In this document: one piece after another, positions 1-5,349 of the stretch
Layout of the letters: every line of letters begins with the position of its first letter
Numbering within the stretch: position 1 is the stretch's first letter
Assembly: GCA_029983625.1 (NCBI GenBank)
Contig: JASBZF010000090.1
Coordinates: forward strand, 1 to 6,128
Direction of reading: 5' to 3'
DNA: 6,128 nt
DNA from: Pauljensenia sp.
Lineage (GTDB): Bacteria; Actinomycetota; Actinomycetes; Actinomycetales; Actinomycetaceae
The notes under the pieces: model-generated
What the model was told of the DNA's origin: nothing
What the model saw: the letters and a program-made list of their open reading frames with translations, nothing else
The model's database searches: none
Translations under genes and position numbers: made by a program

Positions 1-636
1 GTGTGTGTTTTGGGTGATGTTTTCTAGGCTGCTTGCTGGGGGGATGTGGCGGAGGAGTTTTTGGATGGTGGGTGGGTATTCGTTTAAGGGTACGAGAACT
101 CCGATGATGAGGGGGAATGTGGGGGCGAGGAGGTTCAGTGCTGCGTAGGGGTCTGTGAGGAAGAAAACTGTAAGAGAGCACAGGATGCCGAGGGCGGTTC
201 CGGTGACGAGGGCGAGGGGGAAGAGTGCGATCGCGCTAAGGACTGAAGAGCGGATGGGGAAAAGGAGGAGGATGCCCGCAAGGTTGACGAACCCTGATGC
301 TGTGGCCAGTGTTGCGGCTGCGAGGACCACTCCCGTTACGTATTGTGTGTCGAGTTGTCGTTGGGAAGTGATGTGAGCAAGAACCCCTGTTTCGCGATCG
401 TGTGCGAATGTCATGACGATGAAGGTGGCGGTCATGAGAAGAACCGACAGGATGAGACCGCGTAGGACGATGTGCGTTGGGCTTGGGGAATGCAGAACGC
501 GACCGAGGAAATAGGAGGAGAAGACTTCGAAAATGGGGGCGGTGAAAAGTGAGACGATGAGTGTTTTCTTATTCGCGAGCATCGCGGAAGAACGGCATGA
601 GAGCACGAAGCTCGTGAGGAAGCGCCGTTGTGGCAT
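1..636 (-). CDS. ABC-2 type transporter permease, C-terminus beyond left edge
   Basis: This frame is open from an ATG at 634-636 through the left edge, giving 212 residues without a stop. It reads as a multi-span integral membrane protein: hydrophobic stretches lie at about residues 25-45, 57-77, 98-127, 130-160 and 168-184. The segment FAHDRETGVLAHITSQ after the second span matches the place where ABC-2 permeases carry their conserved 'ER..G.l..l..' cytoplasmic coupling segment. Such proteins pair with an ABC ATPase to export drugs, lipids, polysaccharides or peptides, but the substrate cannot be told here. The start is supported by a strong AAAGGAG site 7 bases upstream, which overlaps the stop codon of the preceding permease frame; this suggests translational coupling. 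Codons are rich in C-ending forms, like the other genes here. No ATPase is visible in the window. The family call is by architecture and the coupling segment, not by a search. Confidence 0.8.
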   Translation of the reverse strand, partial: MPQRRFLTSFVLSCRSSAMLANKKTLIVSLFTAPIFEVFSSYFLGRVLHSPSPTHIVLRGLILSVLLMTATFIVMTFAHDRETGVLAHITSQRQLDTQYVTGVVLAAATLATASGFVNLAGILLLFPIRSSVLSAIALFPLALVTGTALGILCSLTVFFLTDPYAALNLLAPTFPLIIGVLVPLNEYPPTIQKLLRHIPPASSLENITQNTH

Positions 637-643
637 CGTGACT

Positions 644-650
644 CTCCTTT
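644..650 (-). promoter_or_regulatory. Ribosome binding site of the downstream permease
   Basis: AAAGGAG on the minus strand, 7 bases before the ATG at 636. It overlaps the TAA stop (649-651) of the upstream permease frame. It fixes the start of the downstream permease and implies that ribosomes ending the first frame can restart on the second. Confidence 0.75.
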
Positions 651-1266
651 AGGCAGTGAAATCTGTTAATTGTGAAGCGCGTGCGATTCGTGTGAAACGG
701 CCCAGGAGACATAAGCCGAGAATGACCCATGCCGTTGCCGAAAGTGTTCCAAGAGCTAGGGGTGGTGCGGCTGCGAAAAAGTTGAGGTTGTGGTGTGACA
801 TGAGCGTGAGGATGCGCATTGTCGGTGACAGGCACATAGCGAGAGAGCCGAGAATCCCTCCGGGGCTACCGAATACACCTGAGAGAAGGAAAAGTGGCAT
901 GAGGAGGAGGGGTTCATAGGCGAGGGCGTTCGGAGTTAAAACAAAAACGGAGGCGATGACGAGGGCGGTTCCGAAAGCTCCAAGGCAGGTGAGGAATATG
1001 CCGGGTAGGAGGATCGGGGTCGCGATGATAAGAGTGTTGAGTGGTAGGTGGCCGGGGCCTGGTGGTAGCCAGATGATGAGGGCGATCAGGTAGGAAAGAA
1101 CAGAAGTGAAAGCAACGGAGAATATCAGGGTAGCCAGTGAGAATCGAGCACCAATCCTTGAAGCGAAATGATGGATAAGAATCCCTTTAAAACGCTCAAA
1201 ACGAATAATCCCCCCGGCATATGGAGTCCTGATAAGAATGGGCGCGCGTGGCGCGCTCGCACTTTC
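649..1266 (-). pseudogene. 5'-truncated ABC-2 type transporter permease
   Basis: The minus-strand frame is open for 205 codons between an in-frame TAG at 1267-1269 and the TAA at 649-651, but it holds no ATG, GTG or TTG until an internal ATG at 898-900. The translation is clearly membrane protein. It contains GGIIRFERFKGILIHHF, which resembles the conserved coupling segment of ABC-2 permeases, followed by about four hydrophobic spans: near 1147-1070, 1044-930, 925-860 and 745-675. In an intact family member, and in the neighbour downstream, two membrane spans precede that segment (about 75 residues in the neighbour). Here only some 20 non-hydrophobic residues precede it before the stop, and purF begins 18 bases further on. 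I infer a gene that lost its 5' end, and perhaps an upstream ATPase gene, at this junction. The rest of the frame carries no stops, so the loss may be recent. A product from a non-standard start (ATT or CTG) or from the ATG at 900 (83 residues) cannot be excluded. Confidence 0.65.
1242..1256. repeat. GC-rich inverted repeat upstream of purF
   Basis: GCGCGC-GTG-GCGCGC, a perfect 6 bp inverted repeat with a 3-base centre, can be extended outward by G1241-T1257 and G1240-C1258. It ends 17 bases before the proposed -10 box of purF, where a -35 box would otherwise lie. It could be an operator, a small hairpin ending minus-strand or upstream transcription, or chance in GC-rich sequence. No known purine regulator site is recognised in it. 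Confidence 0.45.
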
Positions 1267-1269
1267 CTA

Positions 1270-1278
1270 TGAGATAGT
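1270..1278 (+). promoter_or_regulatory. Candidate extended -10 promoter of purF
   Basis: TGAGATAGT fits an extended -10 element (TGn followed by a GATAGT hexamer at 1273-1278). Transcription starting 6-7 bases after the hexamer would begin at or next to the GTG at 1285, giving a leaderless purF message, a common mode in Actinomycetota. In support, there is no convincing Shine-Dalgarno sequence before any of the candidate purF starts, whereas purM and DUF3073 have clear ones. No -35 hexamer is seen at the right distance; the GC inverted repeat occupies that region. This is inferred from sequence only. Confidence 0.35.
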
Positions 1279-1284
1279 GCCCCC

Positions 1285-2907
1285 GTGCTTTCTGATTCCG
1301 TGAACATGGACCAGACACTGACCGGCCACGAGATCTTCGAGGACGATCACCCTCACGACCACTGCGGAGTGTTCGGAGTGTGGGCGCCCGGAGAAGATGT
1401 CTCTCGACTCACCTACTTCGCCCTCTACGCACTCCAACATCGCGGACAACAATCCGCAGGCATTGCAACCTCAAACGGAGAACACATCCTCGTCTACAAA
1501 GACCAAGGTCTCGTCAACCAAGTCTTTTCCGAACAATCCCTCCGTGGCCTTACAGGACATCTCGCCCTCGGACACGTCCGCTACGCGACCACAGGAGCTG
1601 ACACCTGGAGGAACGCCCAACCGACCCTAGGGCCAACACCGACCGGAACCCTCGCCCTCTGCCACAACGGAAACCTCACAAATACCGTGGAACTCCGCGA
1701 TCTCGCCCACTCGATCGCAGATCAAGGTGAGGACGTCGAAAGAGGTGCATCCACGGACACCTCTGTTCTGACAGCACTGCTGGGCATGGCAGACCGAATC
1801 CCCGGACCCGTCCCCTTTATCCCACCCGCCATCGCCCTCGCTACTCCCACTGGAAAAAACACTGACGGGTCCGTTTCGGATACCGAAGACGAATCACACA
1901 ACAGCACGGAAACTGAGTCCAACTCCGCCGAGACATTAACTGATGACACCCCTACGCTTATCGCTTCAGCACTGAAAGTCCTCCCGCGTCTCAAAGGTGC
2001 CTTCTCCCTGGTCTTCATGGATGAGAACACCTTGTACGGTGCGCGCGATCCGCACGGCTACCGGCCCCTCGTCCTCGGACGCCTGGACTCAGGCTGGGTT
2101 CTCGCCTCCGAAACCGCAGCACTCGACCTGTGCGGCGCGACCTTCGTCCGTGAAATTGAGCCCGGCGAACTCGTCGCCATCGATGCAAGCGGCGTCCATT
2201 CACGCCACTTCGCTCTGCGTCGTTCACACACCTGCGTTTTTGAATACGTGTACCTCGCCCGACCGGACACCGTCATCGGCGACCGACAAATCGTTGCCGC
2301 ACGACGTGAAATGGGTGCAATCCTTGCTCAAGAAGCACCAGTTGAAGCCGACCTCGTGATCCCCACCCCCGAATCAGGGACACCCGCAGCGATCGGCTAC
2401 GCGCAAGCTTCAGGGATTCCTTTCGCACAAGGCTTCGTGAAGAACGCTTACGTCGGTCGGACCTTCATCCAGCCCACACAATCTCTACGTCAGCTCGGCA
2501 TTCGCCTCAAACTCAACCCCCTACGCGAAGTGATCGCAGGGAAACGCCTCATTATCATCGACGACTCGATCGTCAGAGGAAATACGCAACGCGCCCTCGT
2601 GAAGATGCTCCGCGAAGCAGGAGCAGCCGAAGTCCACGTGAAAATCTCTTCCCCCCCGGTGATCTGGCCCTGCTTCTTCGGAATTGATTTCCCGACGAGG
2701 GCGGAACTCATCGCCTCCTCGATGGACGTGGAAGGAGTACGCGCCTCAATCGGAGCAGACTCCCTGTCCTATCTGTCAATGGAAGGGATGATCCGAGCAA
2801 CCCGCCAAGGAACAAGCCTGTGCCTGGGCTGTTTCAACGGCGACTATCCAGAACAGATCCCCAAAGGAACCCCGATTCCAGGCACCCCCGGAGCCTCCAC
2901 TTGTTAA
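1285..2907 (+). CDS. purF: Amidophosphoribosyltransferase
   Basis: PurF makes 5-phosphoribosylamine from PRPP and glutamine, the first committed step of purine synthesis, in the cytosol. The N-terminal Ntn glutaminase begins at Cys27 in DHCGVFG, so residues 1-26 would be a cleaved propeptide, as in Bacillus-type PurF. R99 in GHVRYATTG and N128-G129 in CHNGN fit the glutamine site and oxyanion hole. The phosphoribosyltransferase domain carries the PRPP loop at residues 423-434 (IIIDDSIVRGNT) and the block KNAYVGRTFIQPTQ. All four cysteines expected to hold a 4Fe-4S cluster are present: C317, C463, C513 and C516. At 540 residues it is somewhat long for the family; the excess is an acidic Ser/Thr-rich insert at about residues 172-222. 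Start choice is uncertain: GTG 1285, GTG 1300 and ATG 1306 are all in frame, none with a clear ribosome binding site. GTG 1285 suits a leaderless message. purM follows after 48 bases, so the two are probably one operon. Confidence 0.97.
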   Translation: MLSDSVNMDQTLTGHEIFEDDHPHDHCGVFGVWAPGEDVSRLTYFALYALQHRGQQSAGIATSNGEHILVYKDQGLVNQVFSEQSLRGLTGHLALGHVRYATTGADTWRNAQPTLGPTPTGTLALCHNGNLTNTVELRDLAHSIADQGEDVERGASTDTSVLTALLGMADRIPGPVPFIPPAIALATPTGKNTDGSVSDTEDESHNSTETESNSAETLTDDTPTLIASALKVLPRLKGAFSLVFMDENTLYGARDPHGYRPLVLGRLDSGWVLASETAALDLCGATFVREIEPGELVAIDASGVHSRHFALRRSHTCVFEYVYLARPDTVIGDRQIVAARREMGAILAQEAPVEADLVIPTPESGTPAAIGYAQASGIPFAQGFVKNAYVGRTFIQPTQSLRQLGIRLKLNPLREVIAGKRLIIIDDSIVRGNTQRALVKMLREAGAAEVHVKISSPPVIWPCFFGIDFPTRAELIASSMDVEGVRASIGADSLSYLSMEGMIRATRQGTSLCLGCFNGDYPEQIPKGTPIPGTPGASTC

Positions 2908-2945
2908 CGCTGAACACACGCCCGTCGAATCCACCCGGACACTTC

Positions 2946-2950
2946 AGGAG
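2946..2950 (+). promoter_or_regulatory. Ribosome binding site of purM
   Basis: AGGAG with a 5-base spacer before the ATG at 2956. It sits in the 48-base purF-purM gap, which shows no terminator or promoter of its own and so supports co-transcription. Confidence 0.75.
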
Positions 2951-2955
2951 CAGCA

Positions 2956-4098
2956 ATGAGCGACACCGCCCCCCTCGACTACGCAGCCGCAGGAGTTGAC
3001 ACCGCAGCAGGAGACCGCGCCGTCGAACTCATGAAAAACGCCGTCTCACGAACCCATGACGCTACGGTCCTCGGCGCAACCGGAGGCTTCGCAGGAATGG
3101 TCGATGCCTCGGCCCTACTCGGAATGGAACGCCCCCTCCTGGCAACGTCAACTGACGGAGTGGGAACAAAAATCGCAATCGCCCAAGCCCTCGATATCCA
3201 CGACACGATCGGACAAGACCTCGTCGGTATGGTCGTCGATGACATCGTGGTCATCGGTGCCCGCCCCCTCCTCATGACCGACTACATCGCCTGCGGACGT
3301 GTCATCCCAGAACGAATCGCGAAGATCGTCACCGGCATTGCCCGCGCATGTGAAGCAACAGGCGTGCCCCTCGTCGGAGGGGAAACCGCTGAACATCCCG
3401 GCCTGATGGACCCGGATGACTACGACATCGCGGGCGCAGCAACCGGGGTTGTTGATGCCGCGCAAATGCTCGGGCCTGAACGGGTCGCACAAGGGGATGT
3501 GCTGATTGCGATGGCCTCTTCCGGTCTTCACTCGAACGGCTATTCCCTCGTCCGCTCAGTCCTTGCACGCACGAACTCTCCTCTGGAAGGACACATCAAC
3601 GAGTTTGGCCGGACACTCGGCGAGGAGCTTCTTGAACCGACCCGCCTCTACACGCGCCTGTGCCTCGCCCTCGTGAACGCTCTGGGAGCAGGCTCTGGGA
3701 CTGAAGGCATCCACGCTTTCTCCCACGTCACAGGCGGAGGTTTAGGGGCGAATCTTTCTCGAGTTCTTCCTCTTGGTGCGCTCGCGGATATTGACCGCGG
3801 CTCTTGGGTTGTTCCTCCTGTGTTCGACTGGGTGCGTCGCGGCGGTGACGTGACCTGGGAGGGTATGGAGGACTCTTTGAACCTCGGTGTCGGCATGGTT
3901 GCCGTCGTTGGGCGTGACTGTACCGCAGAAGCACTCCGCGTGATACGCGAAGCCGGGGTCGAGGCGTGGATCCTCGGTGAGGTGTCGATGCCCGGTGAAG
4001 TCGAAGCGTCGAGTGACTTCGATGGGCGGACGATCTCAGGGACGAAAGGTGTACACGCGGGTGCTGTGCGCCTACGCGGTTCTTATCGGACAGCCTGA
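2956..4098 (+). CDS. purM: Phosphoribosylformylglycinamidine cyclo-ligase (AIR synthetase)
   Basis: PurM closes the imidazole ring, converting FGAM plus ATP to aminoimidazole ribotide, the fifth step of IMP synthesis, in the cytosol. At 380 residues it is near the usual family length. Recognisable PurM blocks in order are GGFAGM (residues 43-48), STDGVGTK (65-72, substrate/ATP site), the DLVGMVVDDIVVIGARPLLMTDY segment, GGETAEHPGL (the form with His, usual in actinobacterial PurM), SSGLHSNGYSLVR and SHVTGGGL (the C-terminal domain's glycine-rich loop). The ATG at 2956 has a good AGGAG site and gives the expected N-terminus. It lies 48 bases after purF on the same strand and faces the convergent DUF3073 gene. 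One oddity: codons up to roughly residue 200 favour C- and A-ending forms (many GGA for glycine), whereas from about residue 262 to the end there is no GGA at all and GGT, GGG and other G/T-ending codons dominate. Confidence 0.98.
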   Translation: MSDTAPLDYAAAGVDTAAGDRAVELMKNAVSRTHDATVLGATGGFAGMVDASALLGMERPLLATSTDGVGTKIAIAQALDIHDTIGQDLVGMVVDDIVVIGARPLLMTDYIACGRVIPERIAKIVTGIARACEATGVPLVGGETAEHPGLMDPDDYDIAGAATGVVDAAQMLGPERVAQGDVLIAMASSGLHSNGYSLVRSVLARTNSPLEGHINEFGRTLGEELLEPTRLYTRLCLALVNALGAGSGTEGIHAFSHVTGGGLGANLSRVLPLGALADIDRGSWVVPPVFDWVRRGGDVTWEGMEDSLNLGVGMVAVVGRDCTAEALRVIREAGVEAWILGEVSMPGEVEASSDFDGRTISGTKGVHAGAVRLRGSYRTA

Positions 4099-4139
4099 AG
4101 CTCGGCCCGTCTTCGCGCCCGTCCTCGGAGAAGAACTGC

Positions 4140-4163
4140 GATCACTTCTGTGAAGGAGTGATC
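4140..4163. terminator. Hairpin at the purM/DUF3073 convergent junction
   Basis: GATCACT and AGTGATC form a perfect 7 bp inverted repeat around a 10-base loop, 42 bases past the purM stop. The stem includes the TGA stop of DUF3073 (4142-4144). Its place between convergent genes suggests a role in ending transcription in one or both directions. Neither side has a clear run of T, so it is not a classical intrinsic terminator. No better candidate is seen between 4099 and 4140. Confidence 0.4.
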
Positions 4164-4399
4164 CAGAAATCCTCATCGAGTTCGGGGGCGGAGTTCTGTG
4201 TTTGTGCGAAGTCCGCGTACTTGGAGTAGAGGTCATCGTCCTCGGTCGTCTCGTACTCTTCATCCTCGTACTCTTCGTCTGAGTGTTGGTCAGAGGATGA
4301 GAGTTCTCGCTGCAGAGCATCGAGATCGGTATCTGGACTGAAATACTTCAGCTTGCGAGCGACTTTCGTCTGCTTGGCCTTTTGACGGCCGCGCCCCAT
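4142..4399 (-). CDS. DUF3073 family protein
   Basis: A small protein of 85 residues with no known biochemical role. The N-terminus, MGRGRQKAKQTKVARKLKYF followed by SPDTDLDALQREL, is the hallmark of the actinobacterial DUF3073 family: a basic head (residues 1-20) and then a short conserved helix-like block. The rest is very acidic (residues 36-58 hold about a dozen Asp/Glu) and includes a small in-frame repeat of DEEYE. The tail ends in DEDFWITPSQK. The protein is soluble and highly bipolar in charge. The ATG at 4399 was chosen because the family starts at MGRGR and a strong GGAGGGGG site sits 7 bases upstream; a TTG 36 bases earlier is in frame but has no such support. Placement convergent with purM matches the purF-purM-DUF3073 order known in mycobacteria (Rv0808, Rv0809, Rv0810c), so this is conserved synteny. 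Any link to purine metabolism is unproven. Confidence 0.92.
   Translation of the reverse strand: MGRGRQKAKQTKVARKLKYFSPDTDLDALQRELSSSDQHSDEEYEDEEYETTEDDDLYSKYADFAQTQNSAPELDEDFWITPSQK
4250..4276 (-). repeat. Short coding tandem repeat in DUF3073
   Basis: CTCGTACTCTTC occurs twice on the plus strand (4250-4261 and 4265-4276), starting 15 bases apart. On the coding strand it encodes two copies of DEEYE in the acidic tail. It is probably a local duplication that keeps frame; length could vary between strains. Confidence 0.7.
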
Positions 4400-4406
4400 G
4401 GCGTGA

Positions 4407-4414
4407 CCCCCTCC
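4407..4414 (-). promoter_or_regulatory. Ribosome binding site of DUF3073
   Basis: GGAGGGGG on the minus strand, 7 bases before the ATG at 4399. It decides the start in favour of MGRGR over the upstream in-frame TTG at 4433-4435. Confidence 0.75.
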
Positions 4415-4473
4415 GCGTAGTTCGGGTCCGCTCAAGGCGGTGCCCTGGATGATCAGAAATGTGTCGTGGGTTC

Positions 4474-4479
4474 ATCATA
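4474..4479 (-). promoter_or_regulatory. Candidate -10 box for DUF3073
   Basis: TATGAT on the minus strand, five of six matches to TATAAT. It would start transcription near 4467 and leave a leader of about 68 bases before DUF3073. No good -35 hexamer is found at 16-18 bases. It lies downstream of the hairpin region 4502-4592 as read on the minus strand. Confidence 0.3.
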
Positions 4480-4501
4480 ACCGCACAAGAGGAGTGTCCT
4501 C

Positions 4502-4592
4502 ATCCGGGCATGGGTCAATGTGGCCAGAATCGTCCTTTGACTGTGGCCCGGATCAGGTGTGACAGTTCGGTAAACTTTGAGCGGATCCGGGC
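4502..4592. repeat. Three-copy inverted element with alternative hairpins
   Basis: This lies in the roughly 200-base gene-free stretch between DUF3618 and DUF3073. Element A is ATCCGGGC at 4502-4509, B is GCCCGGATC at 4546-4554 and C is GATCCGGGC at 4584-4592. B can pair with A over 8 bp, with an inner 5 bp GTCAA/TTGAC stem (4514-4518 with 4537-4541) after a 4x4 internal loop. Alternatively, B can pair with C over 9 bp around a 29-base loop. The two pairings exclude each other. As read on the minus strand, C begins five bases after the DUF3618 stop, so the structure would lie in the 3' region of the holin/DUF3618 transcript and ahead of DUF3073. It may be a terminator, a switch between terminator forms, or a protein-binding site. 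No T-run follows on the minus strand. The repeats are exact; the function is a guess. Confidence 0.6.
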
Positions 4593-4597
4593 TGGAG

Positions 4598-4906
4598 TCA
4601 GCGCTTTTTCCGAAGGAATCGGCACAGGATAAGAGCGCTGAGCCCAGCAGTTCCAACAATGACGTATCCCACCTTTTTCAGGGCTTCAGGATCGCCCTCG
4701 CGTGCGTCCTGGACGGTCGTGGCGACGCGCTTCTTCACTTCCTCCGACTTCGTTTGAACGAAGGTCTTGGCTTCCTCGAACAAGCGCTCAGGCTGGACGC
4801 GTGCAAAAAGCTCGTCAACGGTCGCCGTCATTTCGGTGCGCGTGCGTTCGAGTTCGGCGAGGATCTCCGCTTCAGTGCGTGTACTCGTTTCGGTCGTTTC
4901 ACTCAT
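4598..4906 (-). CDS. DUF3618 family membrane-anchored protein
   Basis: This is a 102-residue protein of unknown function. Residues 11-38 (EAEILAELERTRTEMTATVDEL) match the DUF3618 pattern of an N-terminal helix with 'I...L.RTR.E...TVDEL'. A charged, probably helical stretch follows (about 40-70). One hydrophobic span (about 79-96) then ends in a positively charged tail, FLRKKR, so the bulk of the protein should face the cytoplasm with a C-terminal anchor. Its ATG (4904-4906) overlaps the stop of the upstream holin-like gene in ATGA, so the two are translationally coupled and probably form one membrane unit. An AAGAAAGG site lies 9 bases upstream. The layout resembles E. coli YqjD (DUF883), a membrane-anchored ribosome-associated protein whose neighbour YqjE is of the same holin-like family; this comparison is by architecture only. 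Confidence 0.88.
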   Translation of the reverse strand: MSETTETSTRTEAEILAELERTRTEMTATVDELFARVQPERLFEEAKTFVQTKSEEVKKRVATTVQDAREGDPEALKKVGYVIVGTAGLSALILCRFLRKKR

Positions 4907-5337
4907 TTGCCCAGACCTTTCTTAAAGGCGTCGATACTGTCATTGATCCCGGCTTTTGGGTCGGGGACACTGCTTTTCCTTTTGCTGAGCAGTGCTGTGC
5001 CGACCATAGCGAGGAACGCAACGATGAAGAGAAGAAGAGCAGTCGTGATGAGGGAGGCAGCCCATGCGGGTAAAGCGAGGGCGAGGGCGAGTTCAATTGA
5101 GTGGAACACCCAGGCCAGAAGGTACAGGCTGAAGATCCCTGCAAGCGTCAGGAAGACGGCACCTGCGCCGAGTTTCCTTATGTAATTTTTTGCTTTGACC
5201 TTGTTCAGCTCGATCTCTCCGGATACAAGGGTCGTCACCTGCGAAGACAGGGCGGCGAAGAGTTCACCCATTGATGCTGGGCGCTTCTGGGCCGATGCAG
5301 GCCCTGGATTTTCGAGCGGTTCCTTCGGTGTCGTCAT
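4903..5337 (-). CDS. Holin superfamily III membrane protein (Phage_holin_3_6)
   Basis: A 144-residue protein with the usual plan of the Phage_holin_3_6 family (PF07332, 'putative actinobacterial Holin-X'). It has a Pro-rich cytoplasmic head (1-22) and an amphipathic helix with GELFAALSSQVTTLVSGEIE (24-43), the family's conserved N-terminal block. Two membrane spans follow (about 57-78 and 90-117), then a cytoplasmic tail with a short helix (INDSIDAFKKGLGK). Despite the name, members in bacterial chromosomes are normally not phage genes; E. coli YqjE is an example. No phage genes surround it here. The ATG at 5337 is preferred: AGGAAG lies 12 bases upstream, a slightly long spacing. An in-frame GTG at 5367 would add ten residues but lacks a binding site. 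The stop overlaps the start of DUF3618 by four bases. Confidence 0.87.
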   Translation of the reverse strand: MTTPKEPLENPGPASAQKRPASMGELFAALSSQVTTLVSGEIELNKVKAKNYIRKLGAGAVFLTLAGIFSLYLLAWVFHSIELALALALPAWAASLITTALLLFIVAFLAMVGTALLSKRKSSVPDPKAGINDSIDAFKKGLGK

Positions 5338-5349
5338 CAGCGGTACTCG

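Noticed and set aside
155..376. Plus-strand Arg-rich open frame of 73 codons at the left
   Set aside because: It is antisense to the downstream ABC-2 permease; no ribosome binding site and no domain.
1195..1284. Purine riboswitch ahead of purF
   Set aside because: The space is too short and overlaps the permease frame; no purine or guanidine/PRPP riboswitch core pattern is seen.
3148..3531. Minus-strand open frame of 127 codons inside purM
   Set aside because: It is antisense to a clear PurM coding region; the His/Asp-rich translation is what the complement of PurM codons gives.
4400..4435. In-frame TTG at 4433-4435 as the start of DUF3073
   Set aside because: Family members begin at MGRGR, and the strong GGAGGGGG site lies just before the ATG at 4399, inside the would-be extension.
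4400..4597. Possible tRNA or small RNA gene in the intergenic stretch
   Set aside because: No cloverleaf, TTCGA-type loop or CCA end is seen; the hairpins there are better described as a simple three-element repeat.
4577..5185. Plus-strand open frame of 202 codons over the holin/DUF3618 genes
   Set aside because: It is antisense to two well-supported, overlapping minus-strand genes. Its translation has no recognisable domain, and its openness follows from the C-rich third positions of the real genes.
4903..5337. Reading the holin-superfamily gene as evidence of a prophage
   Set aside because: No endolysin, structural, integrase or attachment sequences are present, and this family is common in bacterial chromosomes without phage.
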